From assembly GCF_002005465.1 (NCBI RefSeq), contig NZ_CP014691.1, positions 3,072,001-3,136,000 of the forward strand: a stretch of 64,000 bases of DNA, read 5' to 3'. A program made the translations under genes and the position numbers. The notes beneath the pieces were generated by a model. It saw only the letters and a list, made by a program, of their open reading frames with translations. It searched no databases and was not told the DNA's origin. Shown here one piece after another: positions 1 to 8,778 of this stretch. The stretch is from Neoasaia chiangmaiensis (GTDB lineage: Bacteria > Pseudomonadota > Alphaproteobacteria > Acetobacterales > Acetobacteraceae). Each line of letters opens with the position of its first letter. The stretch's first letter is position 1.

Positions 1-43
1 TGATGGAGAAGTTGCGGATAAGGGAAAGCGGAGTGCCGGTCAT
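1..43 (-). CDS. lepA: Elongation factor 4 (LepA), 5' tip only
   Basis: Only the first 14 codons are inside the window, read leftwards off its edge: MTGTPLSLIRNFSI. This is the characteristic start of LepA, a ribosome-bound translational GTPase whose next residues are normally the IIAHIDHGKST P-loop. TypA/BipA begins in a similar way, but the SLIRNFSI spelling fits LepA better. An ATG at 55 in the same frame is an alternative start. The gene lies downstream of the MotB-like gene on the same strand, separated by about 90 bases containing a short GC hairpin (66-84). Confidence 0.6.
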   Translation of the reverse strand, partial: MTGTPLSLIRNFSI

Positions 44-130
44 GGCGCGATACATAGGTGATTCACGCCGCCTTGTCAGCGGCGTTCGATGCTTGCATGC
101 CCCGATGCGCGCGTTTTATTTTCGTGCGCC

Positions 131-1135
131 TCAGCGATCCGTCAGTCTGAATTCGATCCGGCGGTTGCGTGCATAGGCGGCAGGCGTATCGGCATTGTCC
201 AGCGGCTGGAAGTCAGCGAAGCCGGTGGCCGCAAGATGCCGTGGGTCGACGCCTTCATGGATCAGCACGCGAACGACCGTGATCGCGCGCGCGGAGGACA
301 ATTCCCAGTTGCTGGGAAAGGCGCTGTGGATAGGCTGGCGATCGGCATGACCATCGATCCGCAGGATCCACGGAATATCTGTCGGGATCTGACTGGAAAC
401 CTGCTTGAACGTATGCGCCAGCGTCGCGATCTCGCGTTCGCCTTCCGGCGTCAGCGTGGCGCTGCCTTGCGGAAACAGGATCGAGCTTTGGAAAACGAAG
501 CGGTCCCCGACGATCTCGACACCCTGCTGGTTCTTGAGGATATCGCGCAGGCGACCAAAGAATTCGGAACGATAGCGCTTGAGCTGGTTGACCCTGTCGG
601 CGAGCGCCACGTTCAGTTTGTTGCCGAGATCCGTTATCTGCGCATCGCGGGCGGCCATGTCCTTTTTGGCGATATCGAGCGCCTGTCCGATGGCCTGAAG
701 CTGCTGGTTCAACTGATCCAGCTGCGACTTGAGCTGCGCGATCGTGGCCTGATCGCTCTGGGTCGCCTGTCCGGCCGCGGCCAGAGCCTGATCCTTCTGG
801 GCGATCGTGCCGGTCAACGTGCCGATCTGCGCGGTCAGTGCGTCGGCCTGCGCTTTCGTCCTGTCGCGCTCCGTCGTCAGGGAGGCGACCATTGCGTCAA
901 GCTGATGGTTGCGATCCTGCGTCATGGACAGCGTGCGTTCGAGCGCTGATAGCTGCTGCCTGAGTGCGTCCAGCGTGTGTGTTCGCCGATTGAGCGATAC
1001 GGACAGGAAAGCCTGACCCAGCACGAAGACGAGCAGCACGAAAGTGACGACCATCAGCAACGTGGACAGCGCGTCCACGTAGCCGGGCCATGCATCCAGC
1101 GTGTTGGGCGACGAACGGCGATTGCGACGAGCCAT
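131..1135 (-). CDS. MotB-like OmpA-family peptidoglycan-binding motor protein
   Basis: The protein has 334 residues. One N-terminal membrane helix (about 14-44) carries an aspartate at its start (GYVDALSTLLMVV), in the place of the proton-conducting Asp of MotB. A long coiled-coil rich in Gln, Leu and Ala follows (about 45-190). A C-terminal OmpA/MotB peptidoglycan-binding domain (about 210-334) includes RIDGHADRQP, NWELSSARA and RNRRIEFRLTD. It lies 9 bases downstream of a MotA/TolQ-like gene, with which it should form a proton-driven stator-like complex tethered to the cell wall. The coiled-coil is longer than in flagellar MotB. The genes belong to the widespread alphaproteobacterial MotA/MotB-like pair of uncertain role, so true flagellar function is not implied. 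Confidence 0.85.
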   Translation of the reverse strand: MARRNRRSSPNTLDAWPGYVDALSTLLMVVTFVLLVFVLGQAFLSVSLNRRTHTLDALRQQLSALERTLSMTQDRNHQLDAMVASLTTERDRTKAQADALTAQIGTLTGTIAQKDQALAAAGQATQSDQATIAQLKSQLDQLNQQLQAIGQALDIAKKDMAARDAQITDLGNKLNVALADRVNQLKRYRSEFFGRLRDILKNQQGVEIVGDRFVFQSSILFPQGSATLTPEGEREIATLAHTFKQVSSQIPTDIPWILRIDGHADRQPIHSAFPSNWELSSARAITVVRVLIHEGVDPRHLAATGFADFQPLDNADTPAAYARNRRIEFRLTDR

Positions 1136-1144
1136 ATGCGTGCC

Positions 1145-2314
1145 TCAGCCGAGTTGCTGGGACTGGGCGTTCGTCGAACCCGACGAAGCGGCGATCGTGC
1201 GGGCCAAAACGCGCAGATCGTTCCGGATTTCCCCGCTGACCTGCGCGCGGCCTTCGTGCAGTTCCTCGATCAGGCGGACCATCAGGCCTTCGATCCGGGC
1301 CAATTGATCGCGACCCTGGCGAGCGTCGTCGAAAGACGCGGTTCCGGGCGTGGATGCCTCGCCAACCTGCTTGAGGAATGGCACGAGCGCGACCTGCGCT
1401 TCCGCCACGCGGCTCATGAGTTTCTGATTGGCGGAGAGCAGTTCCGTCATGCCGCGCAGGCGCTCCTGAAGGCCATCGAGCAGCTGCATCTGCCGGACCC
1501 GGCCTTCCTCGCCACGGGAGACGACGTTTTGCAGGGTTTCGAGGTTTTCGGCCGTCTGCTCGAGCAGCGCCTGAACATAGGCCGGCACGGACGTATCGCT
1601 GATTTCCGGTCCCGCGCCACCGAAGCGGGTAACGCCAGCCAGCCATTCCTCGAGCTCGTTGAAGAAGCGGGTTTGCGCCTGTCCGGCCGTCAGATCAAGG
1701 AAACCCAGCACGAGCGCGCTGGCGAGGCCGAACATCGAGCCGGAAAATGCCGTTGACATGCCGTGCAGGGGCTGTGCCAGACCGCTTTTCAACTGAGCGA
1801 ACATGGCGTCGAGATCGCCGCTGCCGACCGACATGCCGCCAATGACGTTCGCGATCGAACTGACGGTCAGCAGCAGTCCGTAGAATGTTCCCAGAAGGCC
1901 GAGGAAGATGAGCAGCCCGGTCATGTAGCGGGAGATTTCCCGCGATTCGTCCAGCCTGGATGATAGACTGTCCAGCATCGCCTGCGTGGCATGCGTGGAA
2001 AGCGTGAACCGGTCCGTGCGATTGCGTGCTGCCAGCATGCTGGCCATCGGCGCGAGGAGGCGGGGTGGGTTCGGCGGCGCCAGACCTGTGCGCGGGTGCC
2101 GTAGCATCTCCACCCAGCGTACTTCCGGCATCAGGCGCTGCACGATGCGCAGGTTCCAGAGAATCCCGAACATCAGGATCGCTAGGATGAGCCCATTGAG
2201 CAGTGGATTATTGAAGAACGCGGCGTAAAGCGTCGAAGACAGCAGGGCCGCTACGGCGAGGACGAGCAACAGGAACAGGCCCATCCGGAGCAGGAAGATC
2301 GTCGGTTTTGTCAC
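1145..2314 (-). CDS. MotA/TolQ/ExbB-family proton channel protein
   Basis: The protein has 389 residues, starting at a GTG that overlaps the TGA of the OmpA-like gene upstream, so translation is probably coupled. Two N-terminal membrane helices (LLLVLAVAALLSSTLYAAF and LNGLILAILMFGILW) are followed by a cytoplasmic segment and two more hydrophobic segments (about 135-160 and 195-225). The sequence GLLGTFYGLLLTVSSI matches the conserved TolQ/MotA pore motif. The last ~150 residues are hydrophilic and probably helical. A longer frame extends upstream to 3079, but that part is an arginine-rich shadow of the neighbouring gene. With the MotB-like protein it should form an inner-membrane ion-driven motor or channel. 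Confidence 0.85.
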   Translation of the reverse strand: MTKPTIFLLRMGLFLLLVLAVAALLSSTLYAAFFNNPLLNGLILAILMFGILWNLRIVQRLMPEVRWVEMLRHPRTGLAPPNPPRLLAPMASMLAARNRTDRFTLSTHATQAMLDSLSSRLDESREISRYMTGLLIFLGLLGTFYGLLLTVSSIANVIGGMSVGSGDLDAMFAQLKSGLAQPLHGMSTAFSGSMFGLASALVLGFLDLTAGQAQTRFFNELEEWLAGVTRFGGAGPEISDTSVPAYVQALLEQTAENLETLQNVVSRGEEGRVRQMQLLDGLQERLRGMTELLSANQKLMSRVAEAQVALVPFLKQVGEASTPGTASFDDARQGRDQLARIEGLMVRLIEELHEGRAQVSGEIRNDLRVLARTIAASSGSTNAQSQQLG

Positions 2315-3120
2315 GGGGCGGCCTTCGGGGCAGGGGTGGAGGTTTGCGGCGCGACGCCAAACTGGGCCTGATTGGCATTGGCGGGGACAGCGCCCTGCGC
2401 GGAGATGTCCAGACGATCGCGCGGCGCCTGATCGGAGGAGGGCGGCAGTCCGATGGCGCGCGGATAAATCCGCGTGGTGGCGACCCCGGCATTGATCAAT
2501 ACGGAACGGACAGCCAGCGCACGGGCCAATGCCACGCGCCGTGGTGTGGAGAGATCGTCCGGATTGCCGTTCGCATAGGCGAGCAGTGTCAGGCGAAGCC
2601 CGGGATTTCGGGCATATTCCGCGCCGATGTCTTTCAGTTTCGATAGCGTATCCGGATTGAGGTCGGCGCTGTCCGGATCGAACGTCAATTGCAGGCCATC
2701 CGGATGCATCGTGAGCGTGTTCTTCGCGGTGGCGACGGCCGTTACGGGGGCCGCGGGGACCGGCGGATGGGTAGCGACCGCGACGGCGGGCGGCGGAATG
2801 ACGACGGGCGCCGGCGGATGGGGCGGCACATCGGGTGGTGCGCCCACACGCTGCGACGCGGTTGCGTGCGGCTGAGCCGGGATAGGCGCCTGTTTCGTCT
2901 GTGACTTGGCGTCGGGTTGCGCGGCGCTTGAACTGGTGTGACGCGGGTGGAGGGCCTGCGTCGATGGACTGGCCGCGTTCTTCTTTGCGGGAGGTGCTTC
3001 GGGCAGGGCCTCGATATTGGTCGAGACCTGCGCGCGAGCCGATTGGCCAGACGCTGCCGTCATGAATGCGGCGGCGCATATCGCCAGGATCGGAGAGGGG
3101 GAGCGAAGCGGCCGGTTCAT
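2311..3120 (-). CDS. Secreted OmpA-like domain protein
   Basis: The protein has 269 residues, with a signal peptide (MNRPLRSPSPILAICAAAFM, cleavage near ASG or ARA). A low-complexity Pro/Ala/Gln region (about 35-140) could span the periplasm. A C-terminal domain (about 145-245) reads LTFDPDSADLNPDTLSKL, LTLLAYANG and RVALARALAVRSVLINAGV. This is the OmpA/MotB fold, although the usual peptidoglycan-binding residues are only partly kept. It is the first gene of a three-gene run with the MotA-like and MotB-like proteins and overlaps the next start by 4 bases. It is probably a periplasmic partner of that motor complex. Confidence 0.75.
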   Translation of the reverse strand: MNRPLRSPSPILAICAAAFMTAASGQSARAQVSTNIEALPEAPPAKKNAASPSTQALHPRHTSSSAAQPDAKSQTKQAPIPAQPHATASQRVGAPPDVPPHPPAPVVIPPPAVAVATHPPVPAAPVTAVATAKNTLTMHPDGLQLTFDPDSADLNPDTLSKLKDIGAEYARNPGLRLTLLAYANGNPDDLSTPRRVALARALAVRSVLINAGVATTRIYPRAIGLPPSSDQAPRDRLDISAQGAVPANANQAQFGVAPQTSTPAPKAAP

Positions 3121-3186
3121 ATCGGAGGCGATCCTAGCCGCGTCACGTTGCGCCTAGCAATGCCTCCGCTTGTGACGATTTGCGAA

Positions 3187-4017
3187 TCAGGCTTTGCGGG
3201 TCAGTGCCTCGTGCACGATGTTGCGCAGCGGACCATGCAGATGAGCATTGCCCGCCACCACGTTCACGTCATCGTCGAGGTCGGTGATTTCATGACCTTC
3301 GGGGTCGGTGGCATAGCCGCCGGCTTCACGCACTAGTAGAAGCCCCGCCGCGCAATCCCAGGGCTTGAGGCCGATTTCCCAGAACCCTTCGTAGCGACCT
3401 GCCGCCACCCAGGCGAGATCGAGCGCCGCGGCGCCAAAGCGACGGATGCCGGCGACCTGCGGCATCAGCGCGCCGAGCGTGCGGGCGAACGGCAGGCGAC
3501 GTTGCGCGGGGACCTTCGCGAAGGGAATGCCTGTTGCGAAAAGCGCCTCGGACATCTCGCGCCGCGCGGAGACACGCAGACGGCGCTCGTTTAGGAAGGC
3601 GCCCACGCCTTTTTCCGCCCAGAACATCTCGTTATTGACCGGGTTATAGACCAGCGCGGCCGCCATCTCCGTCAGGCCATCGGAGAGCTTGCGCTGCAAG
3701 CCAATCGAGATGGCCCATTGCGGGATGCCATGCAGGAAATTCGATGTGCCGTCCAGCGGATCGACGATCCAGCGCCATGTCCAGTTATCACCGCCCGAAG
3801 CACCGCTTTCCTCCATCAGGAAAGCGTAGCCCGGACGCGCGCGTGCAAGTTCCTCGCGGATCGTCGTTTCCGCGCGCAGGTCGGCCTGCGATACGAAATC
3901 GCCCGGCCCCTTGATGCTGACCTGCAGTTGCTCGACTTCTGCGAAATCGCGCAACAGGCGTCGGGCCGCTTTCTGGGCAGCGTTCTGCATGACGGTCATG
4001 TGCGGGGACAGGCGCAT
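3187..4017 (-). CDS. suhB: Inositol monophosphatase family protein
   Basis: The protein has 276 residues, starting at MRLSPHMTVM; the open frame continues upstream to 4176, but that part is the antisense of efp. It is a Mg-dependent phosphatase of the FIG superfamily: metal-binding motif 1 is seen around LMEESG, motif 2 as WIVDPLDGTSNF, and the C-terminal motif as WDCAAGLLLVREAGG. Family members dephosphorylate inositol-1-phosphate; the E. coli homologue SuhB also acts in rRNA antitermination. It sits between efp and the MotA/MotB-like cluster on the same strand. Substrate cannot be told from sequence, so the symbol is by family. Confidence 0.9.
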   Translation of the reverse strand: MRLSPHMTVMQNAAQKAARRLLRDFAEVEQLQVSIKGPGDFVSQADLRAETTIREELARARPGYAFLMEESGASGGDNWTWRWIVDPLDGTSNFLHGIPQWAISIGLQRKLSDGLTEMAAALVYNPVNNEMFWAEKGVGAFLNERRLRVSARREMSEALFATGIPFAKVPAQRRLPFARTLGALMPQVAGIRRFGAAALDLAWVAAGRYEGFWEIGLKPWDCAAGLLLVREAGGYATDPEGHEITDLDDDVNVVAGNAHLHGPLRNIVHEALTRKA

Positions 4018-4078
4018 GGCGTTGGTTTCCGATCGGTCGTTTAAAAGAACAGGGAGTAATAGGAGTTTGCCGGGCGCG

Positions 4079-4645
4079 TCAGCCCTTTGCACGCTCCACG
4101 TAGCTGGCGTCTTCCGTGCGGATGACCACGCGTTCGCCGGCCTCGATGAACGGCGGCACCATGGTCTTGACGCCATTGGACAGGACAGCCGGCTTGTAGG
4201 AGGAGCTGGCGGTCTGGCCCTTGACGACCGGATCGGCCTCGACGATTTCCAGCGTGACCTGCGGCGGAAGGGACACGCCGACCGGATCGCCTTCGACCAG
4301 CTTGACGTTCAGCGGCATGTTGTCCTGGAGGAAAGGCAGCTGGTCGCCGAAGATGTCCTTGTGCAGCATGACCTGCTCGAAGGTCTCCGGATCCATCAGG
4401 ACGATGTTGTCGCCGTCCTCGTAGGAGTAGTTGTAATCCTTGTCCTCCGTCATCAGGCGCTCGACCGAATCGGCCGTGCGCCAGCGTTCGTTGGTCTTGT
4501 TCCCCGTGTTCAGATCACGCATCTCGACCTGGATGAAGGCACCGCCCTTGCCGGGCGTGATGATCTGCTGCTTGAGGACCGTCCAGCGACGGCCTTCGTG
4601 CTCGATGACCTGACCGGCGCGAATGAGGTTCGCCTGCTGTTTCAT
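4079..4645 (-). CDS. efp: Translation elongation factor P
   Basis: The protein has 188 residues, the standard EF-P length, starting at MKQQANLIRAGQVIEHEGRR. EF-P binds between the ribosomal P and E sites and relieves stalling at polyproline. Domain I carries the tip loop ITPGKGGAFIQ with a lysine at the usual modified position. The C-terminal OB domain ends in PPFIEAGERVVIRTEDASYVERAKG. The open frame continues upstream of the start, but those residues are not EF-P. It is divergent from the CMD-family gene, leaving about 256 bases of shared promoter region (4646-4901). Confidence 0.97.
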   Translation of the reverse strand: MKQQANLIRAGQVIEHEGRRWTVLKQQIITPGKGGAFIQVEMRDLNTGNKTNERWRTADSVERLMTEDKDYNYSYEDGDNIVLMDPETFEQVMLHKDIFGDQLPFLQDNMPLNVKLVEGDPVGVSLPPQVTLEIVEADPVVKGQTASSSYKPAVLSNGVKTMVPPFIEAGERVVIRTEDASYVERAKG

Positions 4646-4901
4646 AAGAATGTTCCCGGGGTTCGACGATGTGCTTGGCGCACAGGAATGACGCGGGCTT
4701 CTAACGCTCTCGCGGCCGAAGGGCAAGCGATTGCGCTCCGCAAGCTGTGATCGGGACAGGGCGTTTTGCCGTTCTTGGCATTGCCGCCTTTGGATATGAT
4801 CGACCGGGCAGTTATGTGGTGCCGGCGTTGCGCTATCGAGCAAGCCGGGCCGCCCGATAGCGTCTGATCGAGACGCGATGAGGCAGGAAAGATCAACATC
4901 C

Positions 4902-5207
4902 ATGTATGACATGAAGAAACTCGGCAATCTGGCGACGATCAACAAAAGCGCCCCGGCAGCGACCAAGGCGTTCTGGGCATTCAATGAAGCGGCATTCGCG
5001 GATGGGGCTCTGGACCGTCTGACCAAGGAACTGATCGCGCTCGGCGTCGCGCTGACAACGCAGTGCCCGTATTGTATCGAGTTGCACACGAAGGCAGCCC
5101 GTGAAGCAGGTGCGACGGACGCTCAATTGTCCGAGGCGGCAATGGTTGCGGCGGCGATTCGTGCTGGTGGTGCCGTCACGCACGCCACGCATATGTTTGA
5201 GGGCTGA
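4902..5207 (+). CDS. Carboxymuconolactone decarboxylase / AhpD-family protein
   Basis: The protein has 101 residues, starting at MYDMKKLGNL behind the AGGCAGGAAA ribosome-binding site. It has the CxxCxxxH motif of AhpD-like proteins (CPYCIELHTKAAREAGAT), which implies a redox-active dithiol able to reduce peroxides or peroxiredoxins. No alkyl hydroperoxide reductase gene lies nearby, so partner and substrate are unknown. It is monocistronic, divergent from efp and convergent with the glycosyltransferase gene that ends 18 bases downstream. Confidence 0.85.
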   Translation: MYDMKKLGNLATINKSAPAATKAFWAFNEAAFADGALDRLTKELIALGVALTTQCPYCIELHTKAAREAGATDAQLSEAAMVAAAIRAGGAVTHATHMFEG

Positions 5208-5225
5208 GACCCTGTATCTGGCGCG

Positions 5226-7199
5226 TTAGTTTTCGGTGATCCGCTCGAGCAATGCCATGAGCGGTTCGATGCCGATCCAGTAGGAACGCAGGTGCGGCGG
5301 GAGATCATTTTTTTCCGTCGCGCCATACAGGGCGGCGTAGCGTAGGCCGCGCAGGGCGGCGAGATCCCAGAAGAACGGCTCGATCCAGCCGTCTGGCGCC
5401 AGAAAGATAACTTTTGCTCCCGGCCTGGCGAAGGCAAGATTGGTCATGGCGGCCCCCATGCACCCCACGATGACATCGGCGTTTGCGAAAAGGGAGACCT
5501 GCTCATCGAAGCTCTGCGTATCGATCACGCACGTCTGGAAACCGGCGGCTGCAAGTTCTCTTTCGACATCGTCATGGTTGAGAAGTGTGCGCGAATAAGG
5601 CGCTCGCCGCGAGACGAAGAGAAGACGCGGGCCGTCTTGCGGCAGGTCCGCGGTAATGCGTCGATACAAGGTATCGAGCGCGTCCGGAGATTTTGTCAGG
5701 GGATGATTGCTGACCGGTGATGCATAGAACAGTGTCCTGCTGCGATAGAGCCGAAAAGGGTGCAGGTATTGTAGCGAGATGTTGGTCAGGCCGCGGACAT
5801 AGCGAATGATGCTCTGAACCTTGATGGTATCGAGATGCTCATTGGCGGAATCCATCAGAATTCGGATATGGCGATTCGGATATGCTTCCCGCAGGGCGAA
5901 TGCGGCTTCCATGCGCGGCAGGTCGTCCACGAGCCAGTGGCCGTAATTTCCCACGCCTGCCGAACCGACATAGAGATGAATGGTGTCTGCCTCGTTCGGA
6001 ATATCGATCCAGAACATCTGGCGGATTTCCCGGGGCAGGGGGGCGGTAACGTAACCGCGGTCGTTCGGTCGGTAGGTCTCGTACAGCATGGTCAGACCAT
6101 GGCCTTCGCCGAGGTAGATGACCGATCCGAGAAGGAAAGCATGCTTCAGGTGGACGAGCAGGGAAGCGGGATTTTCCTGGTCGATTTGCTGGTAGAGCCT
6201 GCGGACCGCATCGGCAAAATCCGGCTCGGCATGCAGGAGCGGCTCAGGGCGGCCATAGTGCCTGCTTGGATAAAGTTCGCGGATAAGCTCGATGCCCGGG
6301 CAATCCTGTGACAGGGCCTCGGCGCAACTGATGTATCGCCGTTCGTCTCCGATTGCGTCGGCATCCTCGAAAATATCGTCCATGCGCGTTTTGCCCAGAA
6401 TGAAGTTGGGAGTATCGGCGTAATCGTTGGTGTAGTTGTCGGGAAGGTGATGGACCCAGCACATCGGGTCCGGCATCGTCGTGCCCGGCTTCAGGGGGAC
6501 GACCATGCGCGAGGGGAAATCGGCGGGGACGTCCGTCCAGGTCAGGCCCATGGCGGCGCGTTCCGGCGTACCCCATTCCACCAGCGACCGGCTTTCGATC
6601 CGGTCCGCTGCCGGGCTTTCGAGATATTGGGGCATCATATGCCGTTCGACGATGAACATGCCCGCATAGGGGACGTCGAGCGAGATGAAATCACGACCAT
6701 CGATACGGACCATGGTCTTGCCGGAAAGGCGCTGTCGGCCCTGCTGATCCGTCGTGAAGATATCGCCTTCCCGGACATTGAATTCGTAGCGAACGAAGCC
6801 GGGTAGCAGGCCGTAGGGTGTGAGATTTTCGGAAAAGTCGAGAAAGTATTGGAGATTGGAACGGGTCAGTCGCAGATCGTCCTCGATATACAGGTAATGC
6901 GTATAGGCTTCCGGTAAGTTTTCATACGCATTCCGCATGGCCATCTTGTGCTGCCATGGCAGGTGTCGTGGCCGTTTCGCGACGTCGGGATGACTTGAAA
7001 TGGCAATTCTGAAGGACGAGCGCTGAAGCTTGGCAAGCAGGCGAGTCAGGGTGGTCAGGCGATCTTCCTCGGCTGCCTCTGTGAAGATCACGCAGGATAC
7101 ATCCTGCGCACCCCATTCCGCTGCGCTGGCGATCGTCTCGAAAAGATAGCGAAGGCGTTCCGGGCGGAAAAGAAACGTGACGCACATGAAAATGCGCAT
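5226..7199 (-). CDS. Two-part glycosyltransferase with C-terminal GT61 (DUF563-type) domain
   Basis: The protein has 657 residues from MRIFMCVTFLFRPERLRYLF; a longer frame to 7271 exists but is less natural. The C-terminal ~280 residues look like a GT61 domain: GNYGHWLVDDLPRMEAAF, LLFVSRRAPYSRTLLNHDDVE and ADVIVGCMGAAMTNLAFARPGAKVIFL. The N-terminal ~330 residues contain a GT-A-like nucleotide-sugar signature (YLYIEDDLRLT) and probably form a second, glycosyltransferase-like domain. No membrane helix is seen, so it is probably cytosolic and acts in surface polysaccharide synthesis. It stands alone, not in a polysaccharide cluster. Confidence 0.75.
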   Translation of the reverse strand: MRIFMCVTFLFRPERLRYLFETIASAAEWGAQDVSCVIFTEAAEEDRLTTLTRLLAKLQRSSFRIAISSHPDVAKRPRHLPWQHKMAMRNAYENLPEAYTHYLYIEDDLRLTRSNLQYFLDFSENLTPYGLLPGFVRYEFNVREGDIFTTDQQGRQRLSGKTMVRIDGRDFISLDVPYAGMFIVERHMMPQYLESPAADRIESRSLVEWGTPERAAMGLTWTDVPADFPSRMVVPLKPGTTMPDPMCWVHHLPDNYTNDYADTPNFILGKTRMDDIFEDADAIGDERRYISCAEALSQDCPGIELIRELYPSRHYGRPEPLLHAEPDFADAVRRLYQQIDQENPASLLVHLKHAFLLGSVIYLGEGHGLTMLYETYRPNDRGYVTAPLPREIRQMFWIDIPNEADTIHLYVGSAGVGNYGHWLVDDLPRMEAAFALREAYPNRHIRILMDSANEHLDTIKVQSIIRYVRGLTNISLQYLHPFRLYRSRTLFYASPVSNHPLTKSPDALDTLYRRITADLPQDGPRLLFVSRRAPYSRTLLNHDDVERELAAAGFQTCVIDTQSFDEQVSLFANADVIVGCMGAAMTNLAFARPGAKVIFLAPDGWIEPFFWDLAALRGLRYAALYGATEKNDLPPHLRSYWIGIEPLMALLERITEN

Positions 7200-7317
7200 G
7201 TCGCCGATTTGCGCAGCACCCTGACTCACGACCATGGGTGCCCGACAATCGGGGCAAGACCGGCGACGCATCCGGTTCGACCGTGGTCACGGGTGACGGC
7301 ATGCGCCGATGGAAGGA

Positions 7318-7902
7318 TCAAGCGTGGCCTACGACGTCGGGAAGGGTCAGTGGATCGATATCGATCGCCGCCAATGCCCGGCGCCATTTGGACTGATGAT
7401 CGGCACCATAGAGAATTTCGTCACTGGCTGGCGCGATCAGCCACGCATTGCCACGAATCATCTCGTCTTCCACCTGTCCCGCGCCCCAGGCGGCATGGCC
7501 GAGTGCCAGCAGGGCCTTCTGCGGTCCATCTCCCTCGGCGATGGCACGCAGGACGTCGAGTCCGACGCTCAATACTGTGCCGTCATCGACATGCAGGCTG
7601 CCTTCGCTGCTCCAGTCCGACGAATGCAGAACGAATCCACGGGCGTTGTCGAGGGGGCCGCCTGAACAAAGCCCGATCCGGCGCGCGGGCGGATTGGGCG
7701 TGATGTCCAGCTGCGTCAGCATTTCGTCCAGGCTGGGTTGTGACAGGCGCTTGTTGACGATCAGTCCCATGGCGCCGTCTTCGCGTGAATGCGCGCAGAT
7801 ATAGATGACCGTCTGTGCGAACTCGGAGGTGGACAGAGCCGGGCTGGCGACAAGAAGGCGACCGGTCAGACCGGTGTCAGGATCGGTGACATCATGGTTC
7901 AT
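7318..7902 (-). CDS. YqgE/AlgH family protein
   Basis: The protein has 194 residues from MNHDVTDPDTGLTGRLLVAS; an upstream ATG at 7956 would add 18 unlikely residues. It belongs to UPF0301 (YqgE/AlgH): LLVASPALSTSEFAQTVIYICAH, GAMGLIVNK, GGPLDNARGFVLHSS and ALGHAAWGAGQVEDEMIRGNAWL are the conserved blocks. The biochemical role of this family is unknown. It is divergent from the SDR gene, with a 120-base shared upstream region. Confidence 0.9.
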   Translation of the reverse strand: MNHDVTDPDTGLTGRLLVASPALSTSEFAQTVIYICAHSREDGAMGLIVNKRLSQPSLDEMLTQLDITPNPPARRIGLCSGGPLDNARGFVLHSSDWSSEGSLHVDDGTVLSVGLDVLRAIAEGDGPQKALLALGHAAWGAGQVEDEMIRGNAWLIAPASDEILYGADHQSKWRRALAAIDIDPLTLPDVVGHA

Positions 7903-8022
7903 GATGAAAATGTCGGCAATTGCCGCGATATTTGCAAGGTGGCGGACAATCGGCAAGTCTGACGCGTGTGAGAACGATACGAGTTGATCGAGCGTTCATG
8001 GTTCTTTCGGAAGGATGACTTT

Positions 8023-8778
8023 ATGTCCACTGTTCTGGTGACGGGCGCCACCGCCGGCTTCGGCCACGCCATTGCAACGCGTCTTGCAAAGGAAGGGCAT
8101 CGCGTTATCGCCATTGGCCGACGGATGGAGCGGCTGAACGCGTTGCGGGATGCATTGGGAAAAGACAGGCTCCTGCCGCTGGAGCTGGACATGATGGATC
8201 TTGGCGCAATCACGGCACTGCCGACAAGCCTGCCTGCGGCGTGGCGCGACGTGGATGTGCTGATCAACAACGCGGGGTTAGCGTTGGGCATGGGCAAGGC
8301 GCAGGACGCCAGCCTCGACGACTGGACGACCATGATCGCAACGAATGTGACAGGCGTTGCCGCGCTGACGCACGCCCTGCTGCCGGGCATGGTCGAACGC
8401 AATCGGGGCTATATCATTTCCCTTGGCAGCACGGCGGGAACCTATCCGTATACCGGCGGGAACGTCTATGGCGCCACGAAGGCCTTCGTCAAACAGTTCA
8501 TGCAGAACTTGCGGACAGATCTGCTGGGCACGAAAATCCGTGTCACCAATATCGAGCCGGGTCTTTGCGGGGGGAGCGAGTTCAGTAACGTGCGGCTGCG
8601 CGACGATCAGAAGGCGGCCGATGTCTACAAGGACACCACGCCGTTGAATTCCGACGATATTGCCGAAACGGTGTCCTGGCTGCTGAGCCAGCCAGCGCAT
8701 GTCAATATCAACCGGATCGAAATGATGCCGGTATGTCAGGCATCTGCCGGGCTAGCGGTGGACAGAACCGTTGGCTGA
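8023..8778 (+). CDS. Short-chain dehydrogenase/reductase (YdfG-like)
   Basis: The protein has 251 residues, starting at MSTVLVTGATAGFGHAIATR after AAGGATGAC. It is a classical SDR: TGATAGFGHAIA cofactor loop, NNAGLA, the catalytic serine in SLGSTAG and the YGATK tyrosine-lysine pair. The GRRME segment after beta-2 suggests NADPH preference. It resembles YdfG-type enzymes that oxidise serine and 3-hydroxy acids or reduce malonic semialdehyde. Its stop overlaps the TTG start of the PPK2 gene by 8 bases, so the two are co-transcribed. Confidence 0.88.
   Translation: MSTVLVTGATAGFGHAIATRLAKEGHRVIAIGRRMERLNALRDALGKDRLLPLELDMMDLGAITALPTSLPAAWRDVDVLINNAGLALGMGKAQDASLDDWTTMIATNVTGVAALTHALLPGMVERNRGYIISLGSTAGTYPYTGGNVYGATKAFVKQFMQNLRTDLLGTKIRVTNIEPGLCGGSEFSNVRLRDDQKAADVYKDTTPLNSDDIAETVSWLLSQPAHVNINRIEMMPVCQASAGLAVDRTVG

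Noticed and set aside
66-84. Terminator between the MotB-like gene and lepA
   Set aside because: CGCCGC/GCGGCG hairpin has six pairs and no T-run on the minus strand; read-through into lepA is as likely.
2315-3079. Long N-terminal extension of the MotA-like frame
   Set aside because: It is arginine-rich shadow sequence over the OmpA-like gene. The GTG at 2314 overlaps the upstream stop and begins the membrane helix.
131-3120. Zorya-type defence system (MotA/MotB-like ZorA-ZorB)
   Set aside because: No ZorC, ZorD or ZorE-like gene is adjacent; suhB, efp and lepA flank the cluster, which is the arrangement of the common housekeeping pair.
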